Assembly (NCBI GenBank): GCA_964648505.1
Contig: CAZYMI010000025.1
Location: 1-22,650 of the forward strand
DNA: 22,650 nt
DNA from: CAZYMI01 sp964648505
GTDB taxonomy: Bacteria > Pseudomonadota > Alphaproteobacteria > Micavibrionales > Micavibrionaceae
Direction of reading: 5' to 3'
In this document: positions 16,946 to 22,650 of the stretch, piece after piece
How the letters are laid out: the number at the start of each line of letters is the position of its first letter
Position numbering within the stretch: position 1 is the first letter of the stretch
Program-made: the position numbers and the translations under genes
The notes under the pieces: generated by a model
What the model was told of the DNA's origin: nothing
What the model saw: only the letters and a program-made list of their open reading frames with translations
The model's database searches: none

Positions 16946-17033
16946 TCATCAGCAAACCCAGTTCCATAGGATTATTGAAGAAGTAAGCGTCAATTTGATT
17001 TAAGCTATTCATAATTGTTGTTACTGTTGTCAT
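16914..17033 (-). CDS. Possible 39-aa small protein upstream of the nadD remnant
   Basis: ATG 17033 is preceded by GGGGAAG at good spacing and opens a 39-codon frame (MTTVTTIMNSLNQIDAYFFN, ending FRYAHNL). It overlaps the start of the nadD remnant in another frame. No family is recognised. It may be the intact start of a gene whose remainder was replaced when the nadD fragment was joined at about 16945. A shift of one base near 16965 would read GTGFADDLGL and then stop. Confidence 0.3.
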   Translation of the reverse strand: MTTVTTIMNSLNQIDAYFFNNPMELGLLMISAFRYAHNL

Positions 17034-17175
17034 TGGTCTTCCCCGTATTTTTAAGTTTGTCAATATTCAGTCTTTTCATTAATCCAATTTTATTGGATAT
17101 AAGCTTACTTTTATATCGTTTAATGTTCTATGTCAACTAAAAATAAAATAATATTTGACTTTTTTAAAAAAATAG

Positions 17176-17232
17176 TTAGTTTCTGCATTAATTATACACA
17201 ACTATGCATTTTTAATGCATTACGGAAACTAA
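17176..17232. promoter_or_regulatory. Nested inverted repeats just before the XRE operon (candidate autoregulatory operator or leader hairpin)
   Basis: Two sets of dyads end one base before the ATG at 17234. The outer pair is TTAGTTTC (17176-17183) with GAAACTAA (17225-17232); adjoining it are TGCATTAA (17184-17191) and TTAATGCA (17212-17219). Inside lies a perfect palindrome, ATGCATT-TTT-AATGCAT (17204-17220). A possible -10 (TATACA, 17193-17198) falls between the arms. The XRE protein encoded next is the obvious candidate ligand. The arms could instead fold in the mRNA around the weak ribosome-binding site (GGAAA). Confidence 0.6.
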
Positions 17233-17233
17233 A

Positions 17234-17878
17234 ATGCCCTATTCAGTTATCACGCACCAGCAAATTAAAGCCGCCAGAAGTCTTCTGGATTGGACCCAAG
17301 ATGACCTCGCGGAGCGCTCTGGCCTGTCAAAATACTCGATTGTGAATGTGGAGAGCGGTAAAACTGCCCCTCAGCGCGGTACACTCGATAGTATTATTAA
17401 TGCATTGGAAGCCGCAGACATAGAGTTTATGGATGGCGGGGTTCGCAAGAAATATGATCATGTTCGTATACTAAATGGAGAGGATGCAAACGAGAGGTTG
17501 CTTGAAGAAATTTTTGTAACATTAAAAGACTCTGGCGGAGAGGTTCTTATTTCTGGTCTGAGAGAGCCATCACAGAGCGATATACAGAAGTATGAGTTTA
17601 TAAAAAATCATATTGAGAAGATAAAAGAGAATGGAATCACCGAGAGAATACTTATTGAAGAAGGAGATAAAAATCTTGTTGCTCCACATGAGTGGTATAG
17701 ATGGCTTCCAAAGAAGTATTTTTCTCCCCATACATTCCAACTTTTTGGACACAAACTTGCACTCATAAATTGGGGGCCACCTCAGCAAGTTATTATCATA
17801 GATAATAAACTGTTTGCCGAAAGCTACCGTAATTTTTTCAATTTTAGTTGGGATAATGCTATTCAAGTGCAAAAATGA
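17234..17878 (+). CDS. XRE-type HTH regulator with a TrmB/PLD-like C-terminal domain
   Basis: A 214-residue cytoplasmic regulator. Residues 8-66 form a Cro/C1-type helix-turn-helix (IKAARSLLDWTQDDLAERSG, then VNVESGKTAPQRGTL). Residues about 75-214 form an alpha/beta domain with VLISGLREP, ITERILIEEG, HEWYRWLPKKYFSPHTFQLF and KLALINWGPPQQVIIIDN, then FAESYRNFFNFSW. This closely resembles the effector (PLD-fold) domain of TrmB-like regulators, which usually follow a winged helix rather than an XRE domain. The PLD-like part shows no HKD catalytic motif. The stop overlaps the next start (ATGA), so it is translationally coupled to the acyltransferase gene. It probably controls this operon through the nested repeats before it. 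Confidence 0.75.
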   Translation: MPYSVITHQQIKAARSLLDWTQDDLAERSGLSKYSIVNVESGKTAPQRGTLDSIINALEAADIEFMDGGVRKKYDHVRILNGEDANERLLEEIFVTLKDSGGEVLISGLREPSQSDIQKYEFIKNHIEKIKENGITERILIEEGDKNLVAPHEWYRWLPKKYFSPHTFQLFGHKLALINWGPPQQVIIIDNKLFAESYRNFFNFSWDNAIQVQK

Positions 17879-18846
17879 TTCAAGAAGACAACCTAATAAA
17901 TTATAACAGGCACAGTATTCTTATAGATCAACAAAGCCTGAACTGCGGCAGCCTTTGTCAGGCTTTCAGTTTTGTTAATGAAGGGGATCCTTATAACTCA
18001 AGCCTATCTTACCACATGCTCACAGGTCGAAGAGGAGTTGAGATTATATCATCGAACCGTGCGGTTGGTATTATAGCCCGTCATCCGAATGCATCAGACT
18101 CTGACATCTTATTCTTTCCAGACAATAAAGTGAGCATAGATATCGTTTCAGCATTTCTTGATGCAACCCGTTGTGATGGTGCGCTTACGATAGGACGAGT
18201 TCCCGCTGATATATCTGACGTAACTGCAGCGCTGCTCAGTCAAAAATTTGGTAATAAATATACTTTCAGCGCTGTGGATGAAGAAATCCTAGACTGGAAA
18301 TATCCCGTTCATACATTAAGCACAGAAGCTGTTTATCGTCATACTGGACATCAGTCTAAAGATTTTAGAAAAAATATTGCACGGGCGCGCAGCAGTTCTA
18401 TAACTCACCGGTCTATTGTAGATAAAGCCGACGCCTTAATACTGAGAGCAATTGCACAAAAATGGGCAAAAAGCAGAAATCATAACTTAGGTGAAGAATA
18501 TGTCAGAGATTTGGAACCATATACATGGCTCGCCACTAGTATAACATCTGGTACTCTTGCGCTTGATGGTCGAATTGTTTTTGAGTCAGGTCAGCCTGTT
18601 GCTTTCATTCTTTGGGAAAAAGATGGTAAACAGGGGGTATCGTGTTCTATAGCGTCTTTGAGCGCGACAAGCCACAAAGGCTATAATGAATATCTGTACT
18701 TTTTAATGTGCCAAGATTTGTTTGAGAAAGGCATTATAAAAGTATGTATTGGTGGCTCTGAGACAGATGGCCTTGATCGTTTTAAAAGAAAAATGAATCC
18801 TGTGATTTCAACACAATTAAAGACAATAGCTATTCTGCCAAAATGA
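17875..18846 (+). CDS. DUF2156/FemAB-like GNAT-fold acyl- or aminoacyltransferase
   Basis: A 323-residue soluble protein without membrane helices. The layout suggests tandem GNAT-like domains as in DUF2156 and the soluble part of MprF. The mid-protein segment YPVHTLSTEAVYRHTGHQSK leads into DFRKNIARARSS. The C-terminal half has PVAFILWEKDGKQGVSC, then a helix GYNEYLYFLMCQDLFEKGI and the strand and loop IGGSETDGLDRFKRKMNPV, typical of these lysyl- or acyl-transfer folds. Known relatives transfer aminoacyl groups from tRNA to lipids or peptides, but many are uncharacterised. It overlaps both neighbours by 4 nt (ATGA at each end), so it is made together with the XRE regulator and a small unknown protein. 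The substrate cannot be read from the sequence. Confidence 0.6.
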   Translation: MIQEDNLINYNRHSILIDQQSLNCGSLCQAFSFVNEGDPYNSSLSYHMLTGRRGVEIISSNRAVGIIARHPNASDSDILFFPDNKVSIDIVSAFLDATRCDGALTIGRVPADISDVTAALLSQKFGNKYTFSAVDEEILDWKYPVHTLSTEAVYRHTGHQSKDFRKNIARARSSSITHRSIVDKADALILRAIAQKWAKSRNHNLGEEYVRDLEPYTWLATSITSGTLALDGRIVFESGQPVAFILWEKDGKQGVSCSIASLSATSHKGYNEYLYFLMCQDLFEKGIIKVCIGGSETDGLDRFKRKMNPVISTQLKTIAILPK

Positions 18847-19106
18847 AAGCTTTATTTCGAACCCAAGCGATTGATAAACCCAACCTCGCAAGAGTTATTG
18901 ATGGGTGCTCTCAATTTTTAAGAGTGCCCCAAGATCAATTAAAGCAGCTTGGGCAAATATTTTCTACGCAAACAAAACAAGACAGATTTGCGCTTTCTTC
19001 TGCCTATTATGGCCTAACAGGTCGTAATGGCTTAGACAAGAACTTTCTAATTTTGATAAAGCAGCACAATTATTGGGAATTGATCCACGTCATAGCCCAG
19101 ATCTGA
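18843..19106 (+). CDS. Third gene of the XRE operon, 87 aa, unknown and probably truncated
   Basis: The start codon overlaps the stop of the acyltransferase gene (ATGA). The first 65 or so residues (MKALFRTQAIDKPNLARVID, then FLRVPQDQLKQLGQIFSTQT) look like a helical soluble protein. The last 20 (LILIKQHNYWELIHVIAQI) read through DNA whose coding-like frame is the recombinase frame (SNFDKAAQLLGIDPRHSPDL), so the true C terminus is probably lost or frameshifted at about 19030-19050. No family is recognised. Its coupling suggests it worked with the acyltransferase, for example as a carrier, substrate or partner; this is inference only. Confidence 0.5.
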   Translation: MKALFRTQAIDKPNLARVIDGCSQFLRVPQDQLKQLGQIFSTQTKQDRFALSSAYYGLTGRNGLDKNFLILIKQHNYWELIHVIAQI

Positions 19107-19540
19107 TACAGATGATTACTCAAAAACAAGCATGTTTGCCCGGCAAAGATCTAATCACCGCCATAACTGAAAAGGTCACCGTGGATCACCAGAGTATCGT
19201 TGTAAGGGTTAAGACAGCGGCGCTTTCATCTTTCATAGCTGAACATTTAAGGATCGGCATGCCGCAGCCCGCAGATGAAACCGGAGAACTGAAAATTCCC
19301 TATATCACTCGGCGTGCCCATAGAGGCGCCATCATGATCGATGTCAATAGCGTGAACACAGAAAAGGACCCACTCGATCTCCCGTCAGGTGAGCTCCGCA
19401 ATCTTGTCCGCGGCCTAATCTGGCGAGATGAGCATTTTGGCGGCATGACCTTGCGCGATATTGCAAAACGCGAAGGGTTTTCGGAAGGTTATGTTGGGAG
19501 GTGTATTTTTACAACATTTAATTTCAAATCTCTGTTGTAG
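19028..19540 (+). pseudogene. C-terminal remnant of a large serine recombinase
   Basis: The frame is open from 19028 (after TAA at 19025) to TAG at 19538-19540, without a convincing start; TTG 19073 is the first possible one. The sequence matches the C-terminal part of alphaproteobacterial recombinases: ITEKVTVDHQSIVVRV, then KIPYITRRAHRGAIMIDVN, then LRNLVRGLIWRDEHFGGMTL and RDIAKREGFSEGYVGRCIF, a helix-turn-helix-like tail. The N-terminal resolvase domain with the catalytic serine and the central recombinase domain are missing, so it cannot be active. Its last codons overlap the end of the convergent SEC-C gene by 17 nt, and the tail after CIF is not obviously native. It marks the scar of a lost or rearranged integrative element. 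Confidence 0.72.
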
Positions 19541-21185
19541 TTGGACCATTAAGTGTTTGTTGTGATTTAATCCATGTCCACTTTGTGTATTCCCGCGCAA
19601 TGCGTATTCGTGCTTCCTTCAATGGTAAATCTTTATACTGACTGACTGTCGGATTATCGTTAAAGAACCGATCCACTTGGGCTTGCGTCATCTGCGCCCC
19701 GGCGCGGAGTAAAAAATCATAAAGGTCAAACGGATGATCTTCGCTTAAACTCTTTGATGCATTATCTTTTCCAAATACTGCATCGGTGAACCGCCCCACT
19801 GCTTTTGCTTCACCATCAGAAAGCGGTACTTTCCCAAACCAATTACGCCCTTTGGCAGATAAGACGACCGCCGCTTCGTTCTCCATAGAAGCTATTTCTA
19901 CAATTTTAGCTTTGATAGGCTTTCCATCTTCATCTTTCATATCAATAGTATCACCAATCTTAATAGTGCTCTGCGGTACGCCATCAGGTGAAAGTAATTC
20001 TGGTGGTGTGCCATCGAATGTTGTCGGAACTGTGCGCGCTAATTTCCATGCTTCCATCATCCAGAATATATCTCGGTACTTATCGTAACCTTCCAATGCA
20101 GTCTCAATTTCGACTGGCCGTCCGAACGGGTAGTCTTCAATTTTGATAGTCACAAGAAACGCGAATGATGGTTGGCCTTCAATGTCTTCATTCGCGAGAA
20201 AAGTATGATTGGTAATCACCACAAACGCTGGCTGGATTGGCTGTCCTTCCACAGTCATGCTATCTTGCGCCTCGCGCAGTGTTTCCTCTGCTTTGGCCGC
20301 AACAACCCGCCAATCTGCTTCCGTACGCAGGGTAGGAATGTTTAATTCAAACCAGTAAATAGGATTGTTTAATTTCTTCTTAGATGCCGCGTGTAATTTA
20401 TCACGAATATAATTGCGTAACTCACTCTGGAAATCTGCGTTCGACACATCATTTGTGGATGTTTTCCATTGCTCTTTCCGCTTTGCTTCAATTTCATAGG
20501 TTGTACCCGTGTTCTTTGATTTTGCTCTAAACTCTGGTGTCGGCTCGGAGCTTGCTTTTTTTTCAGCATTGGAAAATTCGAAGCCAGCTACTGCCAGCGC
20601 CGCCCCAACTATACTTTCGTAATAAGTAGGCATGAAATTCGTTGGATTTCTCAGCTTCTTTATCATTGAATCAGGAATTTCATCATTGTGCGCCATAAGA
20701 TAGAGTGCATAGGCCAGATGAAGCCAGCAAGCGATGAAGCCCATCATCGTGCCGCCTTTGAGTTTTCCTTCGGTTGGCTGACTATCGCTGTATTTTTGGA
20801 ACTTTTCGAGCCATCGGAAAATCGGGTGTTTACCATTGCCTTTTTCGCGCTCTCCCCATTCAGAGCCAAGCGTATGCTTCATAAATGCCAGCAGGAAATC
20901 GGGAAATACAAGCCAGTTTTTTGACCAATGTATTCTATTGCCTACAGCGACTAGCCTGTAGCCGTGATCTGTCCAAGAAAGTAGCGGGTTGCCGTATCCT
21001 TGCTGTTGTTGGCGAACTTTTTCTTTCGCTTCATGCAGACGCATCATTTCTTGAGCACGCTTCATAACTTCAGCATGCATTTTGACCTCACTAGGACGAG
21101 TTTGTGATCCGCCCTTATTTAGACAACACTTTTTATATTTATTGCCGCTTCCACAGGGGCAAGCTTCATTTCTGCCAATTTTCAT
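19524..21185 (-). CDS. SEC-C motif protein with candidate PD-(D/E)XK nuclease core
   Basis: A 553-residue cytoplasmic protein. Residues 3-26 form a SEC-C zinc motif (IGRNEACPCGSGNKYKKCC; C9, C11, C20, C21). A charged helix follows at about 35-62. At 186-240 there is a PD-(D/E)XK-like pattern: YYESIVGAALAVAGFEF (E190), PEFRAK (E218, acidic residue on the next strand) and YEIEAKRKE (E233-A-K235, the ExK motif). The remaining 300 residues include NNPIYWFELNIP, PSFAFLVTIKIEDYPFGRP and a beta-rich region with IKIGDTIDMKDEDGKPIKAK; no family is recognised there. The start at 21185 has AGGAAA upstream. A lone gene beside a recombinase scar, it is plausibly a defence or mobile-element gene. Nuclease activity is inferred from motifs only. 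Confidence 0.65.
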   Translation of the reverse strand: MKIGRNEACPCGSGNKYKKCCLNKGGSQTRPSEVKMHAEVMKRAQEMMRLHEAKEKVRQQQQGYGNPLLSWTDHGYRLVAVGNRIHWSKNWLVFPDFLLAFMKHTLGSEWGEREKGNGKHPIFRWLEKFQKYSDSQPTEGKLKGGTMMGFIACWLHLAYALYLMAHNDEIPDSMIKKLRNPTNFMPTYYESIVGAALAVAGFEFSNAEKKASSEPTPEFRAKSKNTGTTYEIEAKRKEQWKTSTNDVSNADFQSELRNYIRDKLHAASKKKLNNPIYWFELNIPTLRTEADWRVVAAKAEETLREAQDSMTVEGQPIQPAFVVITNHTFLANEDIEGQPSFAFLVTIKIEDYPFGRPVEIETALEGYDKYRDIFWMMEAWKLARTVPTTFDGTPPELLSPDGVPQSTIKIGDTIDMKDEDGKPIKAKIVEIASMENEAAVVLSAKGRNWFGKVPLSDGEAKAVGRFTDAVFGKDNASKSLSEDHPFDLYDFLLRAGAQMTQAQVDRFFNDNPTVSQYKDLPLKEARIRIAREYTKWTWIKSQQTLNGPTTTEI

Positions 21186-21508
21186 TTTATTTCCTGTAAT
21201 CAGGTATAGTTAATCTATACTAATTCTCTAGAATCTCCTGTATCTGCCACACCAAAAATTTCACAACTGAGAGAGCCGGGCATTCCAGCCCATAAATTCT
21301 CATTCTCAGTAGTGTGACGAAAAGGGCATCCCGCGCAAAGGCCGCGGATTGCGGGCCTCACGGGGCACTTTCTCTCTGAGTATGGCGGATGGCTATGTAG
21401 ATGGCTGTGCGGGTAGTCTGGTGATAGTAATTCTCAGGCCTAGAGAAAAGTTCGCGATGGACTGATGGCTAAGAAGTGTTTTTTGGTAAGGCTAAGCTTC
21501 TCTGAGTG
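21186..21508. other. 323-base non-coding stretch, locally GC-richer than its surroundings
   Basis: It begins with the leader of the SEC-C gene, including the palindrome at 21204-21220. The part from about 21290 to 21430 is clearly richer in G and C than the flanks. It contains CCCGCGCAAAGGCCGCGG, three copies of GATGGCT and a near-palindrome TTCTC-AGGCCTA-GAGAA. A short rightward frame without a start (about 21214-21318) reads REPGIPAHKFSFSVV before its stop, possibly debris of a mobile element. No tRNA or known insertion-sequence end was recognised. Confidence 0.5.
21204..21220. promoter_or_regulatory. Palindromic site upstream of the SEC-C gene
   Basis: GTATAG-TTAAT-CTATAC is a perfect 6-base inverted repeat with a 5-base spacer, 19 bases before the leftward start codon at 21185. 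Its arms contain TATA-like -10 material (TATACC/TATAGA on the leftward strand), so a bound protein could block the promoter. Binding partner unknown. Confidence 0.45.
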
Positions 21509-21517
21509 TCAGAAGCT
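21495..21517 (-). terminator. Hairpin overlapping the stop codon of the porin gene
   Basis: AGCTTCT (21495-21501) and AGAAGCT (21511-21517) pair around a 9-base loop. The stop codon of the porin gene falls on the boundary of the loop and stem. There is no T-run after the stem in the leftward direction, so termination would be weak or factor-dependent. Confidence 0.3.
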
Positions 21518-22243
21518 ATAACGCAAGCCTGTAATTAATCTTTCATCACAGAAACTTCTATTAAAGCAGTCTGATTTCTTGAAATCAGAATCAACGTATT
21601 TAGCAATAAGATCTACATTTTTTATTGGGCTGTACTCAAGGCCAAACTCCCAATCAAAGCTATTTGGAATATAAAAAAAAGCAGTGTTGTTCTCAACGCT
21701 GCGATGTGCGATGTGAGATTTGATTCTTAAGTTATCCTCAATTGGAATGCGAACCTCAATTTTGGGATAATATTCTCGGCCACTATTTGCGAAATGATTG
21801 GGTGAATACCTAAGAGAGGCTTCGGAATAAAAGGGCCCAAAATTATACCCAATAGCAAAATCAGCTTCAAAAAAATTGTAATCTAAAGAATCGTCAGAAT
21901 TTGGGTACGTGAAATATAATCCCCCAGCTCTTAAATACAACCGATCCAGAGTTTTGTGATAGGCAATGTACGCATCAAGTTCTTGATCTGCCTGGTCATT
22001 ATCTAAGAACTCGACTCTGGATATAAATGCTCCTGCAAACAAACCAGAGTCATGGAATAATGTTGTTTCAAATTGTGGGGCAGGCAACTCTTTTGTTTGT
22101 GTTATGCCCCGTGAGTAGTATTCAGAAAGAAAAGAAATCTTGTTAACAAGTGTAAACTCAGATGCTTGCGCCAATGTTGGACAGCACAAAATCAAAAGAA
22201 GTATAGAAAAAAGTTTTTTGCACTCGGTTTTTTTCATGACCAC
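21509..22243 (-). CDS. TorF-family putative porin (TIGR02001-type outer-membrane beta-barrel)
   Basis: A 244-residue exported protein. Signal peptide at about residues 1-27 (KKLFSILLLILCCPTLAQASEF). The mature part begins with LVNKISFLSEYYSRGITQTKELPAPQFE, the hallmark opening of the TIGR02001/TorF family (family form: SxYxxRGxSQ). It continues as alternating amphipathic strands (LFAGAFISRVEF, YLRAGGLYFTYP, FEADFAIGYNFGPFYSEASL, WEFGLEYSPI) and ends in RYSF, a terminal aromatic typical of outer-membrane barrels. C228 and C233 near the end could form a disulfide in an extracellular loop. The GTG at 22243 lies 12 bases from AGGAGA; ATG 22237 is the alternative. Transported substrate unknown. 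Confidence 0.85.
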   Translation of the reverse strand: MVMKKTECKKLFSILLLILCCPTLAQASEFTLVNKISFLSEYYSRGITQTKELPAPQFETTLFHDSGLFAGAFISRVEFLDNDQADQELDAYIAYHKTLDRLYLRAGGLYFTYPNSDDSLDYNFFEADFAIGYNFGPFYSEASLRYSPNHFANSGREYYPKIEVRIPIEDNLRIKSHIAHRSVENNTAFFYIPNSFDWEFGLEYSPIKNVDLIAKYVDSDFKKSDCFNRSFCDERLITGLRYSF

Positions 22244-22312
22244 GCATTTTCATTGTCTCCTATGTTTATAGTGGCATAATCTATGGTTGTAAATTTGTTA
22301 TAACGTGTACTT

Positions 22313-22650
22313 TTAGGAAAATGCTGGGTGACTCTCCGCTCGCTCACGTGTTGTTTCTTTAAGTGCAGTGCCTGCGGAGATCTTTGCGCAATCTTTATAG
22401 TACGTAAGCAGTTCTCCAAGAGACATTATAGGAACGGTTTTTATAATGGCCCGCAATTTAGGTAAGTTATGGTATGGAATTGAGGGCCAGTTATGATGCT
22501 CCCAATGATGCCAAGAAAGATGTGGTGCCAACAAAGGAGCTTGCCACCAGTTGAGATGAAGGCGATGTGTTGTATCCGTGCCGTGATGTTCTGTCCTGAC
22601 CCGCCCCCTATAAATGAGTCCATGGCAGGAGTGAATCCGGCTAATGTATG
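22313..22650 (-). CDS. Fatty acid desaturase family protein, C-terminal part (5' end outside the window)
   Basis: A leftward frame enters from the window edge and stops at 22313 (about 112 residues). The last histidine cluster of membrane diiron desaturases/hydroxylases is present as HLSWHHWEHHNWPSIPYHNL. It is preceded by RVRTEHHGTDTTHRLHLNWW and followed by a short soluble tail (LPKLRAIIKTVPI and so on). These enzymes insert double bonds or hydroxyl groups into acyl or carotenoid chains in the inner membrane using two His-bound irons. The earlier His boxes and membrane helices lie outside the window. The porin gene starts 69 nt downstream on the same strand and could share the transcript. 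Confidence 0.85.
   Translation of the reverse strand, partial: YISRIHSCHGLIYRGRVRTEHHGTDTTHRLHLNWWQAPLLAPHLSWHHWEHHNWPSIPYHNLPKLRAIIKTVPIMSLGELLTYYKDCAKISAGTALKETTRERAESHPAFS

Noticed and set aside
21380..21480. GATGGCT copies as replication iterons
   Set aside because: Only three copies with irregular spacing, no replication initiator gene nearby and no AT-rich unwinding region arranged as in an origin.
22441..22623. 60-codon leftward frame starting MDSFIGGGSG
   Set aside because: It overlaps the His-rich desaturase frame, which runs in from the window edge and carries the conserved motif.
1..22650. CRISPR array, rRNA or tRNA genes
   Set aside because: No regularly spaced direct repeats and no cloverleaf-like sequence were found by reading both strands.

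Overview
The window is AT-rich and looks like a chromosomal segment of a Gram-negative proteobacterium, most likely a low-GC alphaproteobacterium. The evidence is a TorF/TIGR02001-type outer-membrane porin, a catalase-peroxidase, a ybbA-ybbP/tesA block, a YheS-type ABC-F protein and the C-terminal part of a large serine recombinase of the type common in alphaproteobacteria. No rRNA, tRNA or CRISPR array was seen.

Layout. (1) 1-3457: the start of a leftward gene, then a polysaccharide flippase and a TagF-like transferase in tight succession (cell-surface glycan export and assembly), then an unrecognised gene behind a near-consensus sigma70 promoter. (2) 3487-5860: a leftward AhpD-like and peroxiredoxin pair divergent from a LysR regulator, which makes a plausible peroxide-responsive unit. 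(3) 5936-8716: a YheS-type ABC-F ATPase and a DUF429-like RNase H-fold protein, closed by a terminator shared with convergent katG (8781-10979). (4) 11135-15382: ybbA-ybbP (ABC ATPase and permease), divergent tesA and convergent yjdM/phnA, a housekeeping block. (5) 15514-17033: a decayed zone with two related small envelope proteins (one frameshifted), an N-terminally truncated nadD remnant and unassignable fragments. (6) 17234-19540: an accessory operon encoding an XRE regulator with a TrmB-like C-terminal domain, a DUF2156-like acyltransferase and a small unknown protein, all joined by 4-nt ATGA overlaps, and running into a recombinase remnant. (7) 19524-21185: a lone leftward gene encoding a SEC-C zinc motif plus a candidate PD-(D/E)XK nuclease core, followed by a locally GC-richer non-coding stretch. 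(8) 21509-22650: a TorF-like porin and the 3' part of a fatty acid desaturase.

Several genes fit a common theme of oxidative stress and envelope upkeep: KatG removes hydrogen peroxide, the peroxiredoxin/AhpD-like pair may remove organic peroxides under the LysR protein, and TesA, the desaturase, the flippase and the porin act on envelope components. The stretch 15514-21508 is the accessory part. It contains gene debris, a recombinase scar and two candidate new systems: the XRE/acyltransferase operon with an unusual nested inverted repeat before its first gene, and the SEC-C nuclease-like gene with its own palindromic upstream site.
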